Positions 14,487 through 21,000 of a stretch of 21,000 nucleotides of DNA are shown here, in pieces. A program made the position numbers and the translations under genes. The first letter of the stretch is position 1; the number at the start of each line of letters is the position of its first letter. Source of the stretch: Spirochaetes bacterium ADurb.Bin110. GTDB taxonomy: Bacteria; Spirochaetota; Spirochaetia; Treponematales; Rectinemataceae. The notes beneath the pieces were generated by a model that saw nothing but the letters and a program-made list of their open reading frames with translations, had not been told where the DNA came from and made no database searches. The stretch is from the NCBI GenBank assembly GCA_002070755.1, contig MWDY01000171.1, positions 1-21,000 on the forward strand, written 5' to 3'.

Positions 14487-15524
14487 CTACCCTGCCTTTC
14501 TTTTCCTTCTCTCTTCCTGAACCTCGTAAGCTCGTTTACAGGCTTGATAATGCTCTTCTCCGTCCAGCATAAGCTCGGGCTCGGGTTCTTTCTTACAGGC
14601 TTCGATGGCATAGGGGCAGCGCGTATGGAAGCGGCAGCCGCTTGGAATGTCGGCGGGGCTCGGAATCTCTCCATAAATTGGCAGCTCTTTGATAATTTTG
14701 ACCTTGCCTGATTCTGGTTCTGGGACAGCCTCAATGAGAGCTTGAGTATAGGGATGCAGGGGGTTATCGATGATATCATCGGCGCGGCCAATTTCCACTA
14801 TGCGACCTAAGTACATTACCGCGATGCGATCGGTAAAATAGCGCGCTGTCGAAAGGTCGTGCGTTATATAGAGATAAGTCAGGCCAAGTTTTTTCTGTAC
14901 CTCCTTCATCATGTGAAGGATCTCGGCGCGCGTGGAAAGGTCTATCATGGAGACTGGCTCATCTGCGACTAGCATCATTGGGTTCAAAATGAGCGTGCGT
15001 GCCGTTGCGACTCGCTGACGCTGACCGCCAGAAAGCATGTGCGGCCATCGACCCATGAAATCATCGGGCGGTATGAGCTTGACCTCTTCGAGAGCTTTGA
15101 CGATCATGGTATTGCGCTCTTCGACGGTCGCCTTGATCTTATGGATGATGAGAGGCTCCTCCAGCACATCCCTGATTTTGAAGCGCGGATTCATCGAAGC
15201 GTAGGGGTCCTGAAAGATCATCTGAACTTTTCGACGGTAATCTTTGAGCTTTTCTTTGTCGAGGTTCGTCACATCTTCGCCGTTAAAAATTATCTGTCCT
15301 GAAGTTGGCTCGAGAAGTTTCATAGCCAACTTCCCCGTCGTAGTCTTTCCAGAACCCGATTCGCCTATTAATCCAAATATCTCGCCGCGCTTTATATCAA
15401 AAGAAACATCATCGACTGCCTTGATTTTCTTCTTCTGCCCACCACCTATGATCGACTCGGCAAAACCCTGATGTGGTTCGAAATATTTCTTGAGTTTTTT
15501 TACACTCAGTATTACATCTGCCAT
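14487..15524 (-). CDS. Opp/Dpp-type ABC transporter ATP-binding protein (OppF/DppF position)
   Basis: Second cytoplasmic ATPase of the peptide/oligosaccharide-type importer, 345 residues, last gene of its operon. Walker A GESGSGKT is at 54-61, the Q-loop lies in MIFQDPYASMNP near 102-113, the signature is MLSGGQRQRV at 163-172, and Walker B is LVADEPVSMIDLS with E189; the SMIDLS form differs from the usual SALDVS. The C-terminal oligopeptide-transporter region has cysteines C297, C303, C310 and C329 in the pattern GCRFHTRCPYAIEAC, which in related systems has been linked to a 4Fe-4S cluster. It begins ATG after AGGAGAA and lies 30 bases after the companion ATPase. It is transcribed toward the Fe-S assembly genes. 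Confidence 0.94.
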   Translation of the reverse strand: MADVILSVKKLKKYFEPHQGFAESIIGGGQKKKIKAVDDVSFDIKRGEIFGLIGESGSGKTTTGKLAMKLLEPTSGQIIFNGEDVTNLDKEKLKDYRRKVQMIFQDPYASMNPRFKIRDVLEEPLIIHKIKATVEERNTMIVKALEEVKLIPPDDFMGRWPHMLSGGQRQRVATARTLILNPMMLVADEPVSMIDLSTRAEILHMMKEVQKKLGLTYLYITHDLSTARYFTDRIAVMYLGRIVEIGRADDIIDNPLHPYTQALIEAVPEPESGKVKIIKELPIYGEIPSPADIPSGCRFHTRCPYAIEACKKEPEPELMLDGEEHYQACKRAYEVQEERRKRKAG

Positions 15525-15554
15525 GTATTTTCTCCTATCTGGCTTTCCGATTTC

Positions 15555-16520
15555 TCAATGAAAGAGCCAACATGCAGCTTTGTGGTCTGACTCAATTTCT
15601 ATCAGGGGTGGCTCTTCCTCGAAACAACGATCGAAAGCCTTATTGCAGCGAGGACTGAAACGGCAGCCCTTTGGCGGCGCAATGAGATCGGGCGGCGTAC
15701 CAGGAATAAAATGGAGCTCCTCTACTTTTTTAAAAAGCCGCGGTGTTGCGGCCAAAAGGCGCTGGGTATAGGGATGAGCTGGTCCCTGGGCTCCATAGAT
15801 TTGATCATTGGTCCCCAGCTCGACAATCTTGCCCGCGTACATAACGCAGATTCGATCCGATATCTCTGCTTCGAGCGCCAGATCGTGCGTGATAAATAGA
15901 AATGAAAGGTTGAACTGTTTCTTAAGCTTCTTTAACAGATTGATAATCTGCGCCTGAACAATGACATCGAGCGCGGTTGTGGGCTCATCGAGTATGACAA
16001 TCTGGGGTTTGAGAAAGAGAGCGGTAGCGATGACTGCACGCTGCTTCATGCCGCCGGAAAGCTCATGCGGATAGCGCTGCAATATTTCGGGAGGTAAGCC
16101 AACATACCCTAGATATTCCCTCATTAACTCTTCGGCATCGGAGCGAGGCATATCCTGATGCTCGACCAGAGTCTCCATCATCTGGTGGCCTATGGTGTAT
16201 ACAGGCGTGAGACAATTCATAGCTCCCTGGAAGACCATCGATATCTTCTGCCAACGGATGTCCTTACGCACTTCCTTCTCAGGAAGCGGGATCACGTCAA
16301 CTCCATCCACGAATATCTTACCTTCCACATAACGACCAGGGGGAGTCGGCATTCGCAATATCGAAGTGCCAAGGCTAGTCTTGCCACAGCCCGACTCGCC
16401 TACAAGCCCCATGCTTTCGCCTGGAAAGAGTTCTAGATCGATCCCATCGATGGCGCGCACAGCGCCTTTCGAAGTAAAGTAATACATCTGAAGATTTTCA
16501 ATTTTCAGCAAGCTGTTCAT
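15555..16520 (-). CDS. Opp/Dpp-type ABC transporter ATP-binding protein (OppD/DppD position)
   Basis: First ATPase of the importer, 321 residues, acting on the cytoplasmic side of the two permeases. Walker [10 protein letters not shown] at 41-49, Q-loop in [12 protein letters not shown] near 95-106, signature [10 protein letters not shown] at 153-162, and Walker [14 protein letters not shown] with E179. The C-terminal family region again holds four cysteines (C286, C292, C299, C317) in [15 protein letters not shown] and a later AACW, the pattern tied to Fe-S binding in some OppD/DppD proteins. Its ATG follows the permease stop by only five bases, with AAGGTAA inside the permease end as ribosome-binding site, so the genes are probably coupled. 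Substrate cannot be read from the ATPase. Confidence 0.94.
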   Translation of the reverse strand: MNSLLKIENLQMYYFTSKGAVRAIDGIDLELFPGESMGLVGESGCGKTSLGTSILRMPTPPGRYVEGKIFVDGVDVIPLPEKEVRKDIRWQKISMVFQGAMNCLTPVYTIGHQMMETLVEHQDMPRSDAEELMREYLGYVGLPPEILQRYPHELSGGMKQRAVIATALFLKPQIVILDEPTTALDVIVQAQIINLLKKLKKQFNLSFLFITHDLALEAEISDRICVMYAGKIVELGTNDQIYGAQGPAHPYTQRLLAATPRLFKKVEELHFIPGTPPDLIAPPKGCRFSPRCNKAFDRCFEEEPPLIEIESDHKAACWLFH

Positions 16521-16525
16521 CGAGG

Positions 16526-17935
16526 TTACCTTGTCTTTAGTTTTGGATGGAGTATTTTATCCATCGAGAAGCCTAGAAATGCAAAGGTCATTCCCATGAT
16601 AGCGATTAGAAGTCCCGGCGGCAGGACCCACCACCAGATACCTTTGAGGATTGCTGCTCCCTGCATTGCATCGTGCAGAATCTGACCCCAGGTGACAATA
16701 GTTGCGTCTCCGAGGCCCAAAAGGCTAACAGAAGATTCATAGACTATTGCACTTGGCACAGACAAGGCCATGGATGCAAAGCTGTATGGAATCAAGATTG
16801 GTACCATATGCTTGAATATGATCCTCGAATGCTTGGCACCAAGCGCCTTGGCAGCCTCGATATATGTCTCCTCCTTGATCTGAAGAGCCATGGATCTAAC
16901 TGTCATCACGGAGCCAGTCCAGAAAAAAAGCACCATCGCAGTAATCAACATATATATGCTAGGTTTGAAAATAGCTGATACCACGATGAGCACTGGCAGA
17001 ATCGGTATCGAATTCACAATCTGATATATGAATTGCATTGCCGAATCTACGGCACCTCCAAAGTAAGCCGAGATGATACCATACATGACTCCAATCAATA
17101 CCGAGATCGCAGAGGTCAAAAGCCCAATTATCAGAGCCCATTTGAGACCCGCTACAAGACCGGAGAAGATGTCGCGCTTTGAATCGTCAGTTCCCAATAA
17201 GCCAGAAACTGATCCTGTTACGACAGTATAAGGATCCTCGACCTCAGAATATCCAGGAACAAGTAACAATGCTCGCACAATGAACTTATAAGTCCCTTTG
17301 AGAGGCTTGAATTCGGTGGCCATGCCTTCTCTCGTCTGATTGAACAATATATTGCAGGTCTTGAAACTCTTGCTGGAATATGCTTCGAGAGCTTCTTCGC
17401 TTTCATGGCTTTTAATAAATGTAAACACCGATTCTCGGCCATCATTGTCCAATGAGATTCGTATATCCTGACCGCTCAGACCTTGCTCGAAACGCTGCGC
17501 AAGCTCTATGGTCTGGCCATCGGGCCGTTCTACCGCAACCTGAATTGGGAGATCCCCATGTCCTATCATGTGGAATATGACATCGAGGGGAGCTTTATCT
17601 GCGCTATAGTCATAATCGAAGGTGTAGGTGGCAAGTTTGATACCTCCATCCATCTCGATTACTTCATCCTCGGGATTCTCGAGATGGACGGTGACTGCGG
17701 CTTTCTGCTTTGAGAAAAAATTGGTCCATGCAGGAGGCGCACCTGATGAGTTATCCTGCCAGTAGTCTATACTCCGCCACTTAGTATTAGCCTCTTTCCA
17801 GGGGAGAATAAGAGGCTCGAAGATAACGATGAGTATCGAAATAACCAAAATCGCTAACCCAACAAGGCCAGAGCGTTCCTTCTTGAATTCGGACCAAAAC
17901 TCCGAGAATCTATACTTAACATCTGCAAACTTCAT
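16526..17935 (-). CDS. Opp/Dpp-type ABC transporter permease (OppC position) with large extracytoplasmic insert
   Basis: Inner-membrane permease, 469 residues against about 280-300 for a usual OppC/DppC. TM1 is at about 23-45. Then about 200 residues without membrane helices follow (46-245), where a normal protein has some 40-60; this stretch looks like a beta-rich soluble domain (for example KAAVTVHLENPEDEV and ATYTFDYDY). The core resumes at GLLGTDDSKRDIFSGL (246-260), equivalent to the GTDxxGRD motif, with five further helices and the ATPase-coupling EAA loop EAAKALGAKHSRIIFKHMVP at 360-379. The ATG overlaps the stop of the preceding permease by four bases (ATGA). The insert would face outward, where the binding protein docks. 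Peptides are the default substrate; oligosaccharides are possible. Confidence 0.93.
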   Translation of the reverse strand: MKFADVKYRFSEFWSEFKKERSGLVGLAILVISILIVIFEPLILPWKEANTKWRSIDYWQDNSSGAPPAWTNFFSKQKAAVTVHLENPEDEVIEMDGGIKLATYTFDYDYSADKAPLDVIFHMIGHGDLPIQVAVERPDGQTIELAQRFEQGLSGQDIRISLDNDGRESVFTFIKSHESEEALEAYSSKSFKTCNILFNQTREGMATEFKPLKGTYKFIVRALLLVPGYSEVEDPYTVVTGSVSGLLGTDDSKRDIFSGLVAGLKWALIIGLLTSAISVLIGVMYGIISAYFGGAVDSAMQFIYQIVNSIPILPVLIVVSAIFKPSIYMLITAMVLFFWTGSVMTVRSMALQIKEETYIEAAKALGAKHSRIIFKHMVPILIPYSFASMALSVPSAIVYESSVSLLGLGDATIVTWGQILHDAMQGAAILKGIWWWVLPPGLLIAIMGMTFAFLGFSMDKILHPKLKTR

Positions 17936-18972
17936 GCCTTGCCTCCCACCTTGATGCGCGGATCCATAAACCCATAGGTGAGATCCAGCAAGATAAGCCC
18001 GATTTGGTATAAGCCCACGGTGATGGCTAAGTCTCCCATGAGAACGGGAATGTCGTTCTGCTGTACCGCAATCCAGTATAGATTCCCCAACCCTGGCCAG
18101 GAAAAGATGCCTTCGAAGATGATTGCTCCTCCAATAGAGGCAAGCAAAGACAACACTGACATTGTGATTAGAGGAGGCGCAGCGGTACGCAGAGTGTGCC
18201 CGAAGAGCACTTTATTCTCAGGGATACCTCGAGCACGAGCTGCCATAATGTAATCCTCCTGAAGAATGCTCAGCACAATATTCCTAACCACAAATGCTAT
18301 CCCCCAGAACCCAATGAGGAGCAATGTCAAAAGCGGCAGAGTCATGTGCCACAGAAAATCTATATAATACATGATCCCTTGAGGGGGTGGCACAGTGTGC
18401 ATGCCCCCCGAAGGAAATATCTTCAGTTGATAGACGAAGAACATTATAAGAATCATCGCTAGCCAAAATGTCGGCATGCCATAGACAATCATGGTGATGA
18501 GGCTTGTGCTTCTATCGAGCGAACTGCCAGGTTTCTGAGCTTTCTTAAGCCCGAGAATAATGCCAACCACGATTTCGATGGCCATAGACACTGTAAAAAG
18601 TATTAACGAACGAGGAATCGCTTCGCCGACAATGGACAACACTTCTCTGTCGCCACGAGAGGATTTTATGATAGTCGACTTTCCAAAATTGAAAGTAATA
18701 GTGTTCCAAGTGCGAAAAAGGATTCTCTCCATGAGCGGCCGATCCAGCCTATAGAGCCTAATTAGCTCCTGGCGTCGCTGCTCTTGAAAACGCTGGAGAG
18801 CAGACGGCTGCATGTTTTTGAGGCGCATGGTCTCTGCTCGCACTTGCTCTTCGATGCTTGAACGCATTGTCTGTTCATTTACTGTGTTGAAAAGGACAGA
18901 CATGATAAAAATGATTATAACATAAGTAAAAATGCCTTTTAGCACTCGCTTGACGGCAAACCACTTATACAT
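17932..18972 (-). CDS. Opp/Dpp-type ABC transporter permease (OppB position)
   Basis: First permease of the importer, 346 residues, a normal length for the family. TM1 is at about 9-28; a charged, helix-prone extracytoplasmic stretch (about 32-80, rich in Glu, Arg and Gln) follows, with LIRLYRLDRPL as in OppB proteins, then helices near 119-141, 158-181 and onward. The EAA-type coupling loop is DYIMAARARGIPENKVLFGH at 240-259, and the C-terminal DLTYGFMDPRIK is a typical OppB ending. Start ATG at 18972 follows CAGGTGG. It is separated from the binding-protein gene by a 122-base gap with a hairpin terminator, and overlaps the next permease by four bases. Confidence 0.94.
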   Translation of the reverse strand: MYKWFAVKRVLKGIFTYVIIIFIMSVLFNTVNEQTMRSSIEEQVRAETMRLKNMQPSALQRFQEQRRQELIRLYRLDRPLMERILFRTWNTITFNFGKSTIIKSSRGDREVLSIVGEAIPRSLILFTVSMAIEIVVGIILGLKKAQKPGSSLDRSTSLITMIVYGMPTFWLAMILIMFFVYQLKIFPSGGMHTVPPPQGIMYYIDFLWHMTLPLLTLLLIGFWGIAFVVRNIVLSILQEDYIMAARARGIPENKVLFGHTLRTAAPPLITMSVLSLLASIGGAIIFEGIFSWPGLGNLYWIAVQQNDIPVLMGDLAITVGLYQIGLILLDLTYGFMDPRIKVGGKA

Positions 18973-19037
18973 AAAACCACCTGTTTCTTTGTGATTCCTT
19001 GAGAGAATTGCACTTCGATTATTACATTAAAAGAGCA
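18973..19037 (-). promoter_or_regulatory. Leader of the permease genes downstream of the terminator
   Basis: The 65 bases between the terminator T run and the permease start are A+T-rich but contain no convincing pair of promoter boxes. The permease and ATPase genes therefore probably depend on read-through from the binding-protein gene. The GGTGG ribosome-binding site is at the end of this stretch. Confidence 0.3.
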
Positions 19038-19090
19038 TTTTATAAAAGAAGAGGGCGCCGCCTCTTGGAGACAGCGCCTCTCCTCTGATT
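19038..19090 (-). terminator. Intrinsic terminator between the binding-protein and permease genes
   Basis: On the minus strand, just after the binding-protein stop codon, AGAGGAGA-GGCGC (from about 19086 down to 19074) can pair with GCGCC-C-TCTTCT (about 19058-19046) with one bulged C, followed by TTTTATAAAA. The 15-base loop can itself form CTC-CAA-GAG. A partial terminator here would make much more binding protein than permease, as in many ABC import operons. Confidence 0.65.
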
Positions 19091-19094
19091 AAAA

Positions 19095-21000
19095 TCAGAA
19101 GACTACAAGCGAAGTAGCCTGGACTGCTGGTGCTTCTGTACCGAAAACAGACTGCACTACTAAGGTGTAGGAGCCTGATTTAAGAGCACCCAGATCTTTA
19201 GCAGGAATCACAGCCTGGAAGGTACCTGCTTTGACATACTTAGCGGTGTACAGCGTCTCGGTATTATCATCCTTTATCAAGGAAACCGTTACCTTTGCCT
19301 TGTTATCAGCTGCTTTGGCGGTATCATCTGGATAGGTCACCGCGGAAACTTGGATGTCGATCTTCGCATCGGCATTGCGCGCAGCAGTTGGTGGTACCTT
19401 CACATCATCGATGCGCGTAATGGTCGTGCGGAATAGCTTCGGGAAATAATCCGCTTTGTACGGATAATCCCTGAAAGCTGAAAGCTCGACGTAGTTAGTA
19501 TTGAAATCGACCTTGCTCAAGAAGAATGGACCATTGGAGATGTAAGCATTGCCATAGGTATCGATGAATTTTATGGCTGCATTATAGCGAGCAACAGCCT
19601 GCTCCGGGGTAATCCACTGCTTGATGCAATCGGGAACATACTTGGCAGCGACGAAGTCCTGCAGTTTTGCCTTGATATCCGCGACACACTTCGTGTTTAT
19701 GACATCGACTTCCGTCATTGAAGGATCATTCGAGAAAGAATATTGTGTTCCAGACTTTGCGCCCTCTGCGACAATCTTGGCCAATGCTTCGTAGATCTCC
19801 CATGAGACCAGGGTTTGGCGTCCGGGGTTACCTGCCTTGGGGCTTACCGCACCGGTTGCTGCTACACGGTCTAGATCCATCGGCCAGTTGAAATCGAAAT
19901 AGGTCGTAAAGCTGCCATCCTTATTGAGCACAGTACCTTTGGAAACCGGCAAATAGGCCTGATATTGTGAAGCATAAGCTGCATCGTAGTATTTATCGTC
20001 CTCGCTATCCTTGTTAGCCCACTCGTAGGTAAAGGCAGTCGCATACATAATATCAGCGACTGTTATGGGCTGCCCACTATGCCATTTGCCATAGATGTAC
20101 TGCTGGTTTGCAAGCTTGCTGTAGGATTTCAGATCGTTGTTCTTTACATAGTCATATGTTCCTTCGCCTGTTACATCCTTATATTCGACCCCACTCTCCC
20201 ACTTCTTTGTCTTGGAATTGAAGATTACTGCGGCTTTATCGACAGGAATCAGGCCAACAGGGGGCTCGCCTTCCTTGCCTGCAGCAATTTTGGTCTCAAC
20301 ATTCTTGAGATCGTATTTTACGCGAAGAGGTGTATCTTTGGCTGCATTAGGAGACTCAAAGGTCGAGGGATCGGTACAAGCTTCGATGATGGCCGCGGAG
20401 TAGACATCCGAGAAACCATCGACACCTACTGTGTCCCATGAGCTCATGAAGAGCGCACCACGAGCCGAGTACTGCGTGATCTTTAGAATCTTTTCGCCTT
20501 TTTCGTTGGGTTTTACATCCGCAGATCGCACTGACCAATTGTTGAGGCCATCGCCTAGGCCATACAGCATGCGCGAATTGAATCGAGCTTTATTGGCCAC
20601 ATAGTATTGGACTTGACTGCATACATAGATGCGAACCGCTTCCTTCAAGGCCATTTCCTGTACCTTGATGTTATCTTTCCAATACTCATCGGCAGTAAGG
20701 AACCATCCATTTATATTCTTCTGAGCAATGCGATCGATCTCCTTATTCTCGTAGTTCCAAAAGCCTTCGGTCATTCCGCCCGGCATATAGCCATAGTAGG
20801 GTGAATACATCTGGCTAATAGTAACATCCCACCATGCACGGGTAGCTCCAGCTCCCCAACCCTCGGTATACATCGACCATTCCCAACCTGCGGGGTCGCT
20901 ACTATAGGCAAGATTACTAGCTTTGGAGCGGTCATATTCGAGGCGCTCTACCTTGATTCCAGCTTTCTCGATTTGGTCAGCAATATATCGACCTTCGAGA
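19095..21000 (-). CDS. Opp/Dpp-type extracellular substrate-binding protein, family 5 (partial, N-terminus beyond right edge)
   Basis: Captures substrate outside the membrane and delivers it to the adjoining permeases. The frame is open to base 21000: reading upstream of the Met codon at 20873 it continues without a stop (for example EKAGIKVERLEYDRSKASN), so that Met is not the start, and 634 residues are visible. Family 5 (SBP_bac_5) character rests on YIYGKWHSGQPITVADIMYA, the late PFFLSKVDFNTNYVELSAFRDYPYKADYF and the operon. After that the protein has about 104 extra residues (19098-19409) that look like an immunoglobulin-like beta sandwich, with alternating strands such as KVTVSLIKDD and SYTLVVQSVF, ending LVVF with no membrane anchor. 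Signal peptide and lipobox would lie outside the window. Substrate unknown. Confidence 0.9.
   Translation of the reverse strand, partial: LEGRYIADQIEKAGIKVERLEYDRSKASNLAYSSDPAGWEWSMYTEGWGAGATRAWWDVTISQMYSPYYGYMPGGMTEGFWNYENKEIDRIAQKNINGWFLTADEYWKDNIKVQEMALKEAVRIYVCSQVQYYVANKARFNSRMLYGLGDGLNNWSVRSADVKPNEKGEKILKITQYSARGALFMSSWDTVGVDGFSDVYSAAIIEACTDPSTFESPNAAKDTPLRVKYDLKNVETKIAAGKEGEPPVGLIPVDKAAVIFNSKTKKWESGVEYKDVTGEGTYDYVKNNDLKSYSKLANQQYIYGKWHSGQPITVADIMYATAFTYEWANKDSEDDKYYDAAYASQYQAYLPVSKGTVLNKDGSFTTYFDFNWPMDLDRVAATGAVSPKAGNPGRQTLVSWEIYEALAKIVAEGAKSGTQYSFSNDPSMTEVDVINTKCVADIKAKLQDFVAAKYVPDCIKQWITPEQAVARYNAAIKFIDTYGNAYISNGPFFLSKVDFNTNYVELSAFRDYPYKADYFPKLFRTTITRIDDVKVPPTAARNADAKIDIQVSAVTYPDDTAKAADNKAKVTVSLIKDDNTETLYTAKYVKAGTFQAVIPAKDLGALKSGSYTLVVQSVFGTEAPAVQATSLVVF

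Noticed and set aside
20871..20873. Met codon at 20873 as the start of the binding protein
   Set aside because: The frame continues upstream to base 21000 without a stop, the Met is within conserved-looking protein (WEWSMYTEGW), and no signal peptide follows it.

Overview
This is a gene-dense bacterial window of moderate G+C with 16 genes, two of them cut by the window edges. I see no rRNA, tRNA, CRISPR array, integrase, transposase or insertion sequence, and no intergenic gap longer than about 160 bases. The host looks like an anaerobic, sugar-fermenting bacterium. The style of the proteins (class II xylose isomerase, minimal two-gene SUF-like system, Opp-type importer with enlarged extracytoplasmic parts) made me think of Spirochaetota, but that is an impression without a marker gene and should be held loosely.

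Region 1 (1-7255, minus strand) is a D-xylose operon. In order of transcription it reads xylB (xylulokinase), xylA (xylose isomerase), a Gfo/Idh/MocA oxidoreductase, a xylose-isomerase-like TIM-barrel isomerase/epimerase, a double-NBD sugar ABC ATPase of the RbsA/XylG type, and an RbsC/XylH-type permease that runs off the left edge. Spacings are short and the last junctions are coupled (TAATG overlap, then TGA directly followed by ATG). Xylose entering through the ABC importer would be isomerised to xylulose and phosphorylated into the pentose phosphate pathway. The oxidoreductase/isomerase pair is not needed for that route and suggests a second sugar or a modified glycoside. No periplasmic binding protein for this importer lies in the window.

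Region 2 (7256-11972) starts with a 156-base divergent control region holding an 8-bp direct repeat (TATTGACA) with a 20-base period and a TTTACGTAAA palindrome. On the plus strand follow an AraC-family regulator with a cupin-like N-terminus and, 30 bases later, two overlapping half-transporter genes that form an asymmetric heterodimeric ABC exporter: one subunit has Asp at the catalytic Glu position, the other has a degenerate LSQGQ signature.

Region 3 (11973-14411, plus strand) carries a flavin-reductase-like FMN-binding protein and then a SufC-like ATPase with a short SufB/SufD-like scaffold. No SufS, SufU, SufE or second scaffold is next to them, so the pair resembles the minimal SUF-like (SMS) arrangement for Fe-S cluster assembly.

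Region 4 (14487-21000, minus strand) is a complete Opp/Dpp-type importer transcribed toward region 3: substrate-binding protein (N-terminus beyond the right edge), a strong-looking hairpin terminator, then two permeases and two ATPases. The second permease has a roughly 200-residue segment between TM1 and the core, and the binding protein has an extra beta-rich C-terminal segment. Both ATPases keep the C-terminal four-cysteine motif that has been linked to a 4Fe-4S cluster in related transporters. The substrate may be peptides or, as for some Opp-family systems of plant-fibre degraders, oligosaccharides.
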